Of a DNA stretch of 64,000 nucleotides, positions 8,019 through 17,145 are shown one piece after another. The stretch comes from Nocardia brasiliensis NBRC 14402 (GTDB lineage Bacteria; Actinomycetota; Actinomycetes; Mycobacteriales; Mycobacteriaceae): positions 167,797 through 231,796 of the forward strand of contig NZ_BAFT02000112.1 of NCBI RefSeq assembly GCF_000308475.2, given 5' to 3'. How positions within the stretch are numbered: position 1 is the first letter of the stretch; every line of letters starts with the position of its first letter. Position numbers and translations under genes: made by a program. The notes under the pieces were generated by a model that was given only the letters and a program-made list of their open reading frames with translations, was not told the origin of the DNA and did not search any database.

Positions 8019-9290
8019 TCAGGATGCGATTCCGCTGACCGGCGAGGGAGGTTTTGCCGGGGTGGGGTTGCGGCGGTTCATGAGGCGGACGAGGAGGGCC
8101 AGGCCGGCGCCGAGGGCGATGCCGAGGAGGGCGGCGGCGGCGAAGCCGGCGGAGAAGCCGCCGGCATCGATGGCCAGGCCGGCGAGTGAGCTGCCGATGC
8201 CGTTGCCGAGGGTGAGGGCGGCGCCGTGCCAGCCGATGGCTTCGCCGCGGCCGCCCTCGGGGACGATGCGGCTGACCTGGTCGAGCGAGGCGGTGACGGT
8301 CGGTGCGCAGAACACGCCCGCGATGAGACCGGTGATGGCGAGGGAGATCGGGCCGACGACGAAGGCCATCGGCAGGGTGACCACGCCCAGGCCGAAAAGG
8401 AGCAGGTAGGTGGAGATCGCGCGGTGCAGGGCACCGTAGACCAGCCCGCCGATGATCGACCCGAAACCCCAGATGGCCAGGACGATGCCGAGCCACTGTT
8501 GCGCATCGAACTCGCGCATCGCGGAAACGAAGGTCAGCTCGGTCGCGGCGAGAACCGAAATGGCAACGCTCGCACCGACACACAGCGCGACGAACTCGAC
8601 GCGGAACCAGCTACGGCGCGGTATCGCGGGCGCATCGGCGGCGGGGTCGGCCGAGCGCAGCGGCGGATTCATGATCCACAGCAGCACGCCCGCGAGCACG
8701 AGACCCATTTGCGCACAGAACAATACGATCGTCGTCGACCAGACGCTCGCGGCGGCGACGCCGATGATCGGGCCGACCATGAAGGCGGCCTCCACCGACA
8801 CCGCCTCCAACGCGAGCGCGGGCTGCCGGTTCTGCTCGGTGGTCGCGGCGATCACCGCCTGCCGGACCACGGAAAAGATCGGCACACTGAACAATCCGGC
8901 GATCGCGGCCAGAATCAGCAGCGGCACATAGTCGACGAACGGCGCGATCGACCAGCACACCGCCTCGATCACGATGGACGGCAGGATCGTGCGCCGCAAC
9001 CCGAACCGGTCCAGCAGGCGGCCGCGCCACGGCCCGCTGAGCGCGATGCACACGGTGACAACCGTGCTCAGCGCGCCGGCCTGGGCGTACGATCCGTCCA
9101 ACGTCTGCACCACATGCAACGCGAGCAGCACCGCGCCCGCGAAAAATGGGATACGTACGAGCGATCCGAGCAGGAGAACATTGCGCACCGCCGCGCTCGC
9201 CAAAACCACCCGATACGCCCGCACCGACCGAGCTTGGCACGCCCCGGGCACCCTCCGCCACCGATTTATCCCATGAATTCTGTTACCCAC
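8019..9290 (-). CDS. MFS transporter
   Basis: A 423-residue protein with about twelve hydrophobic segments and the layout of a major facilitator exporter. An Arg-containing cytoplasmic loop (LLDRFGLRRTI) follows the second helix and corresponds to MFS motif A. A long central loop (PLRSADPAADAPAIPRRSW) separates the two six-helix halves. Substrate is unknown; relatives are often annotated as drug exporters. The annotated ATG gives about 25 polar residues before the first helix; a GTG about 22 codons later (VRAYRVVLAS) is an equally reasonable start. The 250 bases upstream contain no gene that I can support. Confidence 0.85.
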   Translation of the reverse strand: MGNRIHGINRWRRVPGACQARSVRAYRVVLASAAVRNVLLLGSLVRIPFFAGAVLLALHVVQTLDGSYAQAGALSTVVTVCIALSGPWRGRLLDRFGLRRTILPSIVIEAVCWSIAPFVDYVPLLILAAIAGLFSVPIFSVVRQAVIAATTEQNRQPALALEAVSVEAAFMVGPIIGVAAASVWSTTIVLFCAQMGLVLAGVLLWIMNPPLRSADPAADAPAIPRRSWFRVEFVALCVGASVAISVLAATELTFVSAMREFDAQQWLGIVLAIWGFGSIIGGLVYGALHRAISTYLLLFGLGVVTLPMAFVVGPISLAITGLIAGVFCAPTVTASLDQVSRIVPEGGRGEAIGWHGAALTLGNGIGSSLAGLAIDAGGFSAGFAAAALLGIALGAGLALLVRLMNRRNPTPAKPPSPVSGIAS

Positions 9291-9542
9291 GGGAACCAGC
9301 TGCGGCCAGCCGGCACGCGAGCCGAGGGACGCCCTGCTCGAACAGCAAGATCGCAGAACGGCGGCATGCAGGACAGTGCCGGATCGCCCGAGGCAGCCCA
9401 GTTCTCACGCGCCGACATCGCGGCGTTTACCCGGCGGATGTGCCGGACTTTACACCCCCCGACTACGCGGACGCCTTGGTGCTGCCGACCAAACTGCGCT
9501 CATGAGCGGGCACGTCCTCCGGCGCACAACCCCCGAACGGGT

Positions 9543-10358
9543 TCAGGAGACCAGCCCCGCACGATCGAGCAGGTAGGTGGTCAACGGTTCGTAGTACTCG
9601 GGAAAGACACCGTCGTCCAGCGGGACGGTGACGGCGATCTTGCCTTCGGCGTGCCCGGCGAAGAGCGCCGGGTCGTTCGAGTCGGCGAAGCCGACGGTGT
9701 CGATACCGGCTTCGCCCGCCGCCCCGGCCCAGCCGTGATCGGCCACGACGAGGTCGGGCCAGCCCGCTCCGTCGGCGAGTTCGTGCAGCATCGCCTGCAT
9801 CGGCTGCGGATCGTGCGTGTGTTTCAGGTAGCCGTTGGTGCCGAGCGCCGCCACCCGCGACGTGTAGACGATTTCGCGACGGGCCGCGCCGTTGGGCGTG
9901 GCGATCCGATACGACCAACCGGCGGCCGGGGTCAGGACCGTACATCCGTTGGCGCGCAACGCATCCTCGACCGCGCGATAGACACCCATGAGCGTTCCCG
10001 GATGCCCGGTCGCGAGCAGTACCGTTTCCTGGCGTTCGGCGGCGCGGCCGATGCGGGCACCCATCGCGTCGAGCGCGTCGAGGGTGAGTTCGGGATCGAT
10101 GGTGTCCTGCCCGTGCCGATGCCGCGGATCCGGGTTGACGCCACACAGTTGCGCCATCATCGCCAGCGTTTCGGTGAACGTCCAATCCTTCAGCGCCAGT
10201 CCGAATTGGTAAGCCGGGTCCTTGTCGACCATCCTGCGGTAGTGCGCCAGGTTTCCTTCGCGTGGTGTCGCGACCTCCCCGGCGATCTTGGCTTTCAACA
10301 GGTGCTTACGCAGCAACATCCGGTCGTTGGACTGTCCTGCTTCCCGCGTGGATTCCAC
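9543..10358 (-). CDS. Phosphatase-like protein (actinobacterial family)
   Basis: A 271-residue soluble protein matching a conserved actinobacterial family annotated as phosphatase. Visible signatures are HGQDTIDPELTLDALDAMG (about residue 83), an ATGHPGTLMGVYRAVEDAL segment (about 116), and the acidic pair LVVADHGWAG and GFADSNDP (about residues 206-226), which could bind metal. No signal peptide is seen. It stands alone between an MFS gene and a toxin gene, with 190-250 bases on each side, so the context says little. The family call rests on remembered resemblance of these motifs, not on a search. Confidence 0.65.
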   Translation of the reverse strand: MESTREAGQSNDRMLLRKHLLKAKIAGEVATPREGNLAHYRRMVDKDPAYQFGLALKDWTFTETLAMMAQLCGVNPDPRHRHGQDTIDPELTLDALDAMGARIGRAAERQETVLLATGHPGTLMGVYRAVEDALRANGCTVLTPAAGWSYRIATPNGAARREIVYTSRVAALGTNGYLKHTHDPQPMQAMLHELADGAGWPDLVVADHGWAGAAGEAGIDTVGFADSNDPALFAGHAEGKIAVTVPLDDGVFPEYYEPLTTYLLDRAGLVS

Positions 10359-10549
10359 TGGTCACACCTCCGCATCGACCGACTGCGCGGGCGTCGGTGC
10401 GCCGAGCCCCGACCTGCCGCAACACAATCCGACAGTACAAGGCACGACGGACATCCCGCAGAACGTCGGCATGTCGCGGGCCGAGTACGGCATGCAGATT
10501 TCGAATTCCGCGACAACTCGAGTCGGCGGGAACTCCGCGGCGAACAAAC

Positions 10550-10987
10550 CTATTTCGGCAGATCGACAAACGGATTGCGCACTTCCAAACCCGCGAACTT
10601 CCGCCCGTGCTGCAGATCTTCCGACAGCAGGTACTTCGCGCCGGACTGCACGGCAGCCTCGACGATCAGCGCGTCCCACCAGGACATGGTGTGCGTCTCC
10701 TGGAGGAATGAAGCGCTCACGACGACCAGCGGGTCCATGTCGATGGCGCACCATCCGCTGTACAAGGCGACTATGCCACGGGCCTTCGCCTGACTCATCC
10801 GCGGCGTCAGCTTACGAGTGGCAATGTTGTAGAACTCCTGAAGTACCTGAGTACTGAGTGCGCCGGTTTTGCGGCTCCACAGGCCCTCCAAGATGGTCTG
10901 CGCAATCTGATGATTTCGACCGGCATCTGTATCGTGCGCATAGACGAGGATATTGGTATCAATGAAGGTGCGCCCCAAGTCCGTCAC
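10550..10987 (-). CDS. PIN domain ribonuclease, VapC-like toxin
   Basis: A 145-residue PIN-domain protein. The acidic active-site residues are recognisable: FIDTNILVYAHDTD at the N-terminus, a central Glu in LQEFYNIA, WWDALIVEAA at about residue 104, and LLSEDLQHG near the end. Such proteins cleave RNA with Mg or Mn and are held inactive by a co-expressed antitoxin. The start is a GTG whose GTGA overlaps the stop codon of the antitoxin by four bases, so the two are translationally coupled. All key acids are present, so the toxin should be active. Confidence 0.88.
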   Translation of the reverse strand: MTDLGRTFIDTNILVYAHDTDAGRNHQIAQTILEGLWSRKTGALSTQVLQEFYNIATRKLTPRMSQAKARGIVALYSGWCAIDMDPLVVVSASFLQETHTMSWWDALIVEAAVQSGAKYLLSEDLQHGRKFAGLEVRNPFVDLPK

Positions 10988-11238
10988 GAGTACCTGCGCT
11001 CCCCCCGGTCATACAGCTCGTCGCGGCTCCAGGTGATAGTCCCACCATGCCCTGTCGCCTCCGCCATCGCTTGCAATGCAAGCTTTTTCGCATACTCGTA
11101 GCGATCGACATCTTGGGCGAGCTCGCGCACCTGCTGCGCAAGCAGCGCGCTGATGGAAGTACCCCGATGGGCAGCGATCAGCTTTGCCTGCGCGATCACC
11201 TCTTCATCCAGCTGGATGGTCAGGTTCCTTTTGGACAT
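10984..11238 (-). CDS. Ribbon-helix-helix antitoxin
   Basis: An 84-residue protein with a ribbon-helix-helix DNA-binding N-terminus (KRNLTIQLDEEVIAQAKLIA, then GTSISALLAQQV) and a C-terminal tail that would bind the toxin (TWSRDELYDRGERRY). I choose the ATG at 11238, because an in-frame start 17 codons earlier would run through the operator at 11250-11276. It probably represses its own operon through that operator. It is transcribed towards the PIN gene, 93 bases downstream of the S10 terminator side. Confidence 0.85.
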   Translation of the reverse strand: MSKRNLTIQLDEEVIAQAKLIAAHRGTSISALLAQQVRELAQDVDRYEYAKKLALQAMAEATGHGGTITWSRDELYDRGERRYS

Positions 11239-11249
11239 GCCACAGGATA

Positions 11250-11276
11250 TCACGTGGAGCACGTGAGAATCACGTG
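11250..11276. promoter_or_regulatory. Triple CACGTG operator of the toxin-antitoxin operon
   Basis: CACGTG occurs at 11251-11256, 11260-11265 and 11271-11276. The first two form a perfect inverted repeat TCACGTG-GAG-CACGTGA (11250-11266), and the third repeats the left arm (ATCACGTGGA). It lies 12-38 bases before the antitoxin start. Clustered palindromes are typical of ribbon-helix-helix autorepression. Confidence 0.65.
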
Positions 11277-11311
11277 GATTGCGGACCACGCACCGAACGG
11301 CCGCTACGACA

Positions 11312-11344
11312 AAGGCCCGCCTCCCGAAACGGGAAGCGGGCCTT
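11312..11344 (-). terminator. Rho-independent terminator of the S10 operon
   Basis: AAGGCCCGCCTCCCG (11312-11326) faces CGGGAAGCGGGCCTT (11330-11344) across a three-base loop, a 15-bp stem with one mismatch. Read on the minus strand it is followed by a short T-rich run, 22 bases after the rpsQ stop codon. Confidence 0.85.
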
Positions 11345-11365
11345 CGACTTTCGGACCGAGGAGGC

Positions 11366-11638
11366 TTACTTGGCCTTCTCCAGCACCTCGACCAGACGCC
11401 AGCGCTTGGTGGCCGACAGGGGTCGGGTCTCCATCAGCTGGACGCGGTCGCCGATGCCGGCGATCTCGTTCTCGTCATGCGCCTTCACCTTGGAGGTGGT
11501 GCGAATGATCTTGCCGTAGAGCGGGTGCCGGTTACGGTCTTCCAGCTCGACGACAATCGTCTTGTTCATCTTGTCCGAGACAACGTAGCCGGTACGAACC
11601 TTGCGGCTGTTGCGCTCTTCCACTTTCTGCTCGCTCAT
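11366..11638 (-). CDS. rpsQ: 30S ribosomal protein S17
   Basis: A 90-residue protein of the S17 family, a primary binder of the 5' domain of 16S rRNA. The OB-fold core is clear: RTGYVVSDKMNKTIVV, then RHPLYGKII and GDRVQLMETRPLSATKRW. It is the last gene of the S10 operon here; its start overlaps the rpmC stop by four bases and a strong hairpin follows. As in mycobacteria, the spc genes (rplN onwards) are not directly attached. A toxin-antitoxin pair lies beyond. Confidence 0.97.
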   Translation of the reverse strand: MSEQKVEERNSRKVRTGYVVSDKMNKTIVVELEDRNRHPLYGKIIRTTSKVKAHDENEIAGIGDRVQLMETRPLSATKRWRLVEVLEKAK

Positions 11639-11874
11639 GCCGCGTCTCCCTTGTCAGCGGGTCCGGTGGCCAGACCGAGCTCGCGCTCGCGCATGACCGT
11701 GTAGATGCGCGCGATCTCGTGACGAACCACGCGCAGCCGACGGTTGTTGTCCAGCTGACCCGTCGCCATCTGGAAGCGCAGGTTGAACAGCTCTTCCTTG
11801 GAGTCGCGCAGCTTCTGCACCAACTCTTCTTCGGTGAGCTCGCGGAGCTCTGCGGCCGGTGTTTCAGTAGCCAT
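11635..11874 (-). CDS. rpmC: 50S ribosomal protein L29
   Basis: A 79-residue two-helix protein that sits near the exit of the polypeptide tunnel, where SRP and trigger factor dock. The core reads LRELTEEELVQKLRDSKEEL then LFNLRFQMATGQLDN. I choose the ATG at 11874, which shares its A with the rplP stop (TGATG), over an in-frame start 11 codons upstream inside rplP. It has a short actinobacterial C-terminal extension (GLATGPADKGDAA). Confidence 0.96.
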   Translation of the reverse strand: MATETPAAELRELTEEELVQKLRDSKEELFNLRFQMATGQLDNNRRLRVVRHEIARIYTVMRERELGLATGPADKGDAA

Positions 11875-12290
11875 CAGAACTGCTCCTCCCTGGTCACGAT
11901 CCTGCACTTCATCGGGAGCTTGTGCATCGCGCGGCGCAGGGCCTCACGAGCGATCTCCTCGTTGGGGTAAGACATTTCGAACATCACGCGACCGGGCTTG
12001 ACGTTCGCGATCCACCACTCCGGCGAACCCTTACCGGAACCCATGCGGGTCTCGGCAGGCTTCTTGGTCAGCGGGCGATCCGGGTAGATGTTGATCCAGA
12101 TCTTGCCGCCACGCTTGATGTGACGGGTCATCGCGATACGCGCCGACTCGATCTGCCGGTTGGTCACGTAGGCCGGCTCCAGCGCCTGGATGCCGAACTC
12201 GCCGAACGCCACCGAGGTGCCGCCCTTGGCCATGCCGGAACGACTCGGGTGATGCTGCTTGCGGTGCTTGACCTTGCGAGGCATCAGCAT
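11874..12290 (-). CDS. rplP: 50S ribosomal protein L16
   Basis: A 138-residue protein beginning MLMPRKVKHRKQHHP, the conserved start of L16, which helps form the A-site and 5S rRNA region. GSGKGSPEWWIANVKPGR is the conserved central segment. The frame is open for 62 codons upstream, but those overlap rpsC and are not ribosomal sequence. It starts four bases after the rpsC stop and ends overlapping the rpmC start by one base. Confidence 0.97.
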   Translation of the reverse strand: MLMPRKVKHRKQHHPSRSGMAKGGTSVAFGEFGIQALEPAYVTNRQIESARIAMTRHIKRGGKIWINIYPDRPLTKKPAETRMGSGKGSPEWWIANVKPGRVMFEMSYPNEEIAREALRRAMHKLPMKCRIVTREEQF

Positions 12291-12294
12291 TGCG

Positions 12295-13101
<807 letters not shown>

Positions 13102-13506
13102 TTACTTTGCCCCTCCCTTCCGGCGGTTACGAGTTGCTGCTCCACCGGCGGCGGGGATGCTCTCGACCTCGATGGTGATGTGGCTGGTGCGCTTGCGAAT
13201 ACGGAACGCACGGCCCTGGGCACGCGGCTGGAACCGCTTCATGGTCGCGCCTTCGTCGACGTAGGCAGTCGAGATCACCAGGGTCGACGGGTTCAGGCCG
13301 AGGTTGTTCTCGGCGTTGGCCGCGGCACTGGCGACGACCTTGGCGACCGGCTCGCTCGCGGCCTGCGGCGCGAACTTCAGGATCGCCAGGGCGTCCTCGA
13401 CGCGCTTGCCGCGGACCAGGTCCACGACACGACGTGCCTTCATCGGGGTGACGCGAACGTGCTTTGCCGTCGCGCGGGCAGTCGGATTCTGAGTCTCAGT
13501 CGTCAT
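13102..13506 (-). CDS. rplV: 50S ribosomal protein L22
   Basis: A 134-residue L22, whose beta-hairpin reaches into the exit tunnel and is a site of macrolide resistance. Core motifs are RVTPMKARRVVDLVRGK and PRAQGRAFRIRKRTSHI. The C-terminal extension (AAGGAATRNRRKGGAK) is basic. Its start overlaps the rpsS stop by four bases. Confidence 0.97.
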   Translation of the reverse strand: MTTETQNPTARATAKHVRVTPMKARRVVDLVRGKRVEDALAILKFAPQAASEPVAKVVASAAANAENNLGLNPSTLVISTAYVDEGATMKRFQPRAQGRAFRIRKRTSHITIEVESIPAAGGAATRNRRKGGAK

Positions 13507-13784
13507 CGCCGCTTGCTCTTCCGGTCTTCCTTGACGTGGCTCTTGAACGTCCTGGTCGGCGCGAACTCACCGAGCTTGTGCCCGACCATGTTGTCCGAGA
13601 TGAACACCGGCACGTGCTTGCGACCGTCGTGGACGGCGAAGGTGTGGCCGATGAAATCGGGGATGATGGTCGAACGACGCGACCAGGTCTTGATGACCTG
13701 CTTCGTGCCCTTTTCGTTCTGCACGTCCACCTTCGCGAGGAGGTGGTCGTCGACGAACGGGCCCTTCTTGAGGCTGCGTGGCAT
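13503..13784 (-). CDS. rpsS: 30S ribosomal protein S19
   Basis: A 93-residue S19 from the head of the small subunit, forming part of the intersubunit bridges. It starts with MPRSLKKGPFVDDHLLAKV and contains TWSRRSTIIPDFIGHTFAVH and MVGHKLGEFAPTRTF. Normal length. It follows rplB after 15 bases that include the AGGAGG-type ribosome-binding site. Confidence 0.97.
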   Translation of the reverse strand: MPRSLKKGPFVDDHLLAKVDVQNEKGTKQVIKTWSRRSTIIPDFIGHTFAVHDGRKHVPVFISDNMVGHKLGEFAPTRTFKSHVKEDRKSKRR

Positions 13785-13799
13785 TTCTTACCTCCTCCT

Positions 13800-14639
13800 T
13801 CAGCGCTTGTTCTTGCCGGACTTGCGGCGGCGGACGATGAGCTTGTCGCTCGGGCGGTTGGGCTTGCGGGTGCGGCCTTCCGGCTGACCCCACGGCGAGA
13901 CCGGGTGGCGACCACCGGAGGTCTTGCCTTCACCACCACCGTGCGGGTGGTCGACCGGGTTCATGACGACACCACGGACCGTGGGGCGACGACCCTTCCA
14001 GCGCATACGGCCGGCCTTGCCCCAGTTGATGTTCGACTGCTCGGCGTTGCCGACCTCGCCGACGGTGGCGCGGCAGCGCACGTCGACGCGACGGATTTCA
14101 CCGGAGGGCATACGCAGCGTGGCGTAGGTGCCTTCCTTACCGAGCAGCTGGATGCTGGATCCGGCCGAACGGGCCATCTTCGCGCCACCGCCCGGACGCA
14201 GTTCCACGTTGTGGATCGTGGTACCGGTCGGGATGTTGCGCAGCGGCAGGTTGTTGCCCGGCTTGATGTCGGCCGTGGGGCCGGACTCGATCGGGGTGCC
14301 CTGCACCACGCCCTTGGGCGCGATGATGTACCGCTTCTCGCCGTCCACGTAGTGGAGCAGCGCGATGTTCGCGGTGCGGTTGGGGTCGTACTCGATGTGC
14401 GCGACCTTGGCCGGGATGCCGTCCTTGTCCAGCCGACGGAAGTCGATCAGACGGTAGGCGCGCTTGTGGCCGCCACCGCGGTGCCGAGTGGTGATGCGAC
14501 CGTGCGCATTACGACCACCCTTGCTGTGCAGCGGACGGATGAGCGACTTCTCGGGGGTCGACCGAGTGATCTCAGCGAAGTCCGAAACGGACGACCCGCG
14601 GCGACCCGGGGTTGTCGGCTTGTACTTACGAATTGCCAT
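13800..14639 (-). CDS. rplB: 50S ribosomal protein L2
   Basis: A 279-residue L2, needed for subunit joining and peptidyl-transferase assembly. The conserved functional loop DHPHGGGEGKTSGGRHPV contains the His implicated in activity. SKGGRNAHGRITTRHRGGGH marks the N-terminal half. It ends in the basic SGKNKR. Gap to rplW is 33 bases. Confidence 0.98.
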   Translation of the reverse strand: MAIRKYKPTTPGRRGSSVSDFAEITRSTPEKSLIRPLHSKGGRNAHGRITTRHRGGGHKRAYRLIDFRRLDKDGIPAKVAHIEYDPNRTANIALLHYVDGEKRYIIAPKGVVQGTPIESGPTADIKPGNNLPLRNIPTGTTIHNVELRPGGGAKMARSAGSSIQLLGKEGTYATLRMPSGEIRRVDVRCRATVGEVGNAEQSNINWGKAGRMRWKGRRPTVRGVVMNPVDHPHGGGEGKTSGGRHPVSPWGQPEGRTRKPNRPSDKLIVRRRKSGKNKR

Positions 14640-14672
14640 GAGTTCTTCTCTGCTTTCTGGATTCCCGTCCGC

Positions 14673-14978
14673 TTACGCGACCGGGCCTCCGAAGATCTCG
14701 ATGGGCTTGCTGTCGGCCGAGATGGTCACGAGCGCGCGCTTGGTGTCCTTGCGCTTGCCGTAACCGAAGCGGGTCCGCTTGCGCTTGCCCTGACGGTTGG
14801 CGGTGTTGACGCTGGTGACCTTGACACCGAAGACCTTCTCGACGGCGATCTTGATCTGCGTCTTGTTGGAGTCCGGGTGCACCAGGAAGGTGTAAGTGCC
14901 TTCCTCGATCAGTCCGTAGGACTTCTCGGAGATGACCGGCGCCAGCAGGATGTCGCGGGGGTCGGCGATCGTGGTCAC
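14673..14978 (-). CDS. rplW: 50S ribosomal protein L23
   Basis: A 101-residue L23 at the tunnel exit, the docking site of trigger factor and SRP. The product begins at a GTG (VTTIADPRDILLAPVISEKS) whose GTGA overlaps the rplD stop by four bases. The frame is open far upstream, but that part is a shadow of rplD. Motifs FLVHPDSNKTQIKIAVEKVF and VKVTSVNT are typical. Confidence 0.96.
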   Translation of the reverse strand: MTTIADPRDILLAPVISEKSYGLIEEGTYTFLVHPDSNKTQIKIAVEKVFGVKVTSVNTANRQGKRKRTRFGYGKRKDTKRALVTISADSKPIEIFGGPVA

Positions 14979-15649
14979 TTGCTCTCCTCCTGTGCTGCCT
15001 CGGCCGGGCCGTGCACAAAGGTGTTCAAGGCCTCGACGCTGAACACCACTTCGTCGCTGTAGAGCACGTCGTAGGTGTTGAGCTGGTCCGGTGCGATGGG
15101 CTGCACGTGCTCCAGGTTCGCCACGCTCTTCCACGCGGCCAGGTCCTCGCGGCCGACGACGACCAGGAACTTCTTGCGGTCCGACAGCTCGGCCAGGAAG
15201 CTCTTGGCGGTCTTGGTCGACGGGGTCTGCCCGGCGACCAGTTCGGTGACCACGTGGATACGTTCGTTGCGCGCCCGATCGGAGAGGGCACCACGCAGAG
15301 CGGCAGCCTTCATCTTCTTCGGGGTGCGCTGGCTGTAGTCGCGCGGCTGCGGGCCGTGCACGGTGCCACCGCCGGTGAACTGCGGTGCGCGGGTCGAACC
15401 CTGACGGGCGCGACCGGTGCCCTTCTGGCGGTACGGCTTCTTGCCACCACCGGACACCTCGCCACGCGTCTTGGTCGAGTGCGTGCCCTGCCGGGCCGCG
15501 GCCAGCTGCGCGGTGACGACCTGATGCATCAGGGCGATGTTGGCGGTCACGTCGAAGATCTCCGCGGGGAGGTCGACGGTGCCGTTGGTCTTGCCGCCCG
15601 GTTCTTTCACCGGCAGCGTGAGGTTGGCCTTCTTCTCGAGGCTGGTCAT
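14975..15649 (-). CDS. rplD: 50S ribosomal protein L4
   Basis: A 224-residue L4. The extended loop that lines the tunnel is visible as RQGTHSTKTRGEVSGGGKKP followed by QKGTGRARQGSTRAPQFTGG. In some bacteria L4 also represses its own S10 operon; no such leader structure is evident here. The start overlaps the rplC stop by four bases and the end overlaps rplW by four, so rplC-rplD-rplW are tightly coupled. Confidence 0.97.
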   Translation of the reverse strand: MTSLEKKANLTLPVKEPGGKTNGTVDLPAEIFDVTANIALMHQVVTAQLAAARQGTHSTKTRGEVSGGGKKPYRQKGTGRARQGSTRAPQFTGGGTVHGPQPRDYSQRTPKKMKAAALRGALSDRARNERIHVVTELVAGQTPSTKTAKSFLAELSDRKKFLVVVGREDLAAWKSVANLEHVQPIAPDQLNTYDVLYSDEVVFSVEALNTFVHGPAEAAQEESK

Positions 15650-16311
15650 GCGTGCGCACCACCCTTCACGGCGCTCTTGACGACGACGACGTTGCCGCGA
15701 CGACCAGGGACGGCGCCCTTGATCAGCAGCAGGCCGTTCTCGACATCCACCTTGTGAACCGAGAGGTTCTGGGTGGTGACACGGTCGTTACCCATCCGAC
15801 CCGACATGCGCATGCCCTTGAACACGCGGCCGGGGGTGGCGCAACCACCGATGGAACCCGGGCGACGGTGCACGGCCTGCGCACCGTGCGAGGCGCCCTG
15901 GCCGGCGAAGCCGTGCCGCTTCATGGTGCCGGCGAAGCCCTTGCCCTTGCTGGTACCGGTGACGTCGACGTAGGTGCCCTCTTCGAACACGTCGGCGTTG
16001 ATCTCCTGGCCGACCTCGAAGGTGGACGCGTCGGCGACGCGGATCTCGGCGACGTGGCGGCGCGGGGTGACACCGGCCTTGGCGAACTGGCCGGAGACCG
16101 GCTTGTTCACCTTGCGCGGGTCGATGGCGCCGAAAGCGACCTGGACGGCGCTGTAGCCGTCGCGCTCCACGGTGCGGATCTGGGTAATAACGTTCGGTCC
16201 GGCCTTGATCACGGTCACGGGCACGACGCGGTTCTTCTCGTCGAACACCTGGGTCATGCCGAGCTTGGTGCCCAGGATGCCCGCCGCAGGCCTGTTCTTG
16301 TTGTCAGTCAT
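15646..16311 (-). CDS. rplC: 50S ribosomal protein L3
   Basis: A 221-residue L3, an early assembly protein whose long loop reaches the peptidyl-transferase centre. GILGTKLGMTQVFDEKNRVV is the N-terminal signature, GKGFAGTMKRHGFAGQGASH the central loop. I choose the start giving MTDNKNRPAAGILG (16311); a start six codons earlier (16329) would overlap rpsJ. Confidence 0.95.
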   Translation of the reverse strand: MTDNKNRPAAGILGTKLGMTQVFDEKNRVVPVTVIKAGPNVITQIRTVERDGYSAVQVAFGAIDPRKVNKPVSGQFAKAGVTPRRHVAEIRVADASTFEVGQEINADVFEEGTYVDVTGTSKGKGFAGTMKRHGFAGQGASHGAQAVHRRPGSIGGCATPGRVFKGMRMSGRMGNDRVTTQNLSVHKVDVENGLLLIKGAVPGRRGNVVVVKSAVKGGAHA

Positions 16312-16325
16312 ATCTCGAGTCCCCG

Positions 16326-16631
16326 TCACTGAATGTTGACGTCGACGCTGGCCGGCAGGTCGATGCGCATCAGCGCGTCGACCGTCTTCGGCGTCGGGTC
16401 GAGGATGTCGATCAGCCGCTTGTGCGTACGCATCTCGAAGTGCTCGCGCGAGTCCTTGTACTTGTGCGGCGAACGGATGACGCAGTACACGTTCTTCTCG
16501 GTCGGCAACGGCACCGGGCCGACGACGCGGGCCCCGGTACGGGTCACCGTCTCCACGATCTTGCGTGCTGACGCGTCGATCGCCTCGTGGTCGTAGGCCT
16601 TGAGCCTGATGCGGATCTTCTGTCCCGCCAC
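16326..16631 (-). CDS. rpsJ: 30S ribosomal protein S10 (NusE)
   Basis: A 101-residue S10 and first gene of the operon. The product begins at GTG (VAGQKIRIRLKAYDHE), which matches the conserved N-terminus, so the longer upstream frame is not used. SPHKYKDSREHFEMRTH is the conserved segment. S10 also acts as NusE in transcription antitermination. AAAAGGA upstream of the GTG serves as ribosome-binding site. The promoter must lie in the following 440 bases; a 14-bp palindrome at 16723-16736 is the only clear element there. Confidence 0.97.
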   Translation of the reverse strand: MAGQKIRIRLKAYDHEAIDASARKIVETVTRTGARVVGPVPLPTEKNVYCVIRSPHKYKDSREHFEMRTHKRLIDILDPTPKTVDALMRIDLPASVDVNIQ

Positions 16632-16722
16632 GCTAAGTGTCCTTTTCTCCGCTTTTACCTTCGTGATCCGGAAGCTGGCTTCCGTACCACCCTCTATTTG
16701 CACAGCCCGAACACACGAAGAC

Positions 16723-16736
16723 GTCTCACGTGAGAC
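16723..16736. promoter_or_regulatory. Perfect 14-bp palindrome upstream of rpsJ
   Basis: GTCTCACGTGAGAC is a perfect palindrome about 92 bases before the rpsJ start. Its right half CACGTGAGA (16727-16735) is also found in the antitoxin operator at 11260-11268, at the far end of the S10 operon. The remainder of the non-coding stretch from 16632 to 17077 shows no gene or other structure that I can support, and I could not identify a confident -35/-10 pair there. Confidence 0.5.
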
Positions 16737-17077
16737 CGCGATCAAGCACGCATGCTCGATCCTCGCCGCTGTTCATCTGTCATGGTTCTCCGGTCCACGC
16801 GGTCGGGCGTGTCGCCCCTCCGCTCATTCCTCGGTCCCGGATCGAACTTCATCTCAGGCCTGGAACAATGTCCCGGACGTACCCACGCCGGTCTCCCAGC
16901 GAGGTACACGATTTAGTGCTCACTCGCCCCGCCCGGCCAATCCCGTTTCGCTCGGAAACAGGCACGGCCCGGTGCAAGGCAACCCGAACAGTATGCCCGA
17001 CGCGCTCAGCGACATCAAATCCGGCCCCCCGCGCGCGCACTCGGACCGGACTACCCCCGGTCAACGGCGTAAAACGC

Positions 17078-17108
17078 GATGCGGCGGTGCGCAACGCACC
17101 GCCGCATC
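17078..17108 (-). terminator. Terminator hairpin of the small secreted-protein gene
   Basis: GATGCGGCGGTGCG (17078-17091) pairs perfectly with CGCACCGCCGCATC (17095-17108) across three bases. On the minus strand it is followed by GCGTTTTACG, a short U-run. It lies 37 bases after the stop codon at 17146. Confidence 0.8.
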
Positions 17109-17145
17109 GAGGGCCGGCCGGGGTCCGGCCGACGCACGCACCTCC

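Noticed and set aside
10550..10987. Possible decay of the PIN toxin
   Set aside because: Unlike the pair at 7398-7990, all acidic active-site residues, the coupled start and the antitoxin are intact.
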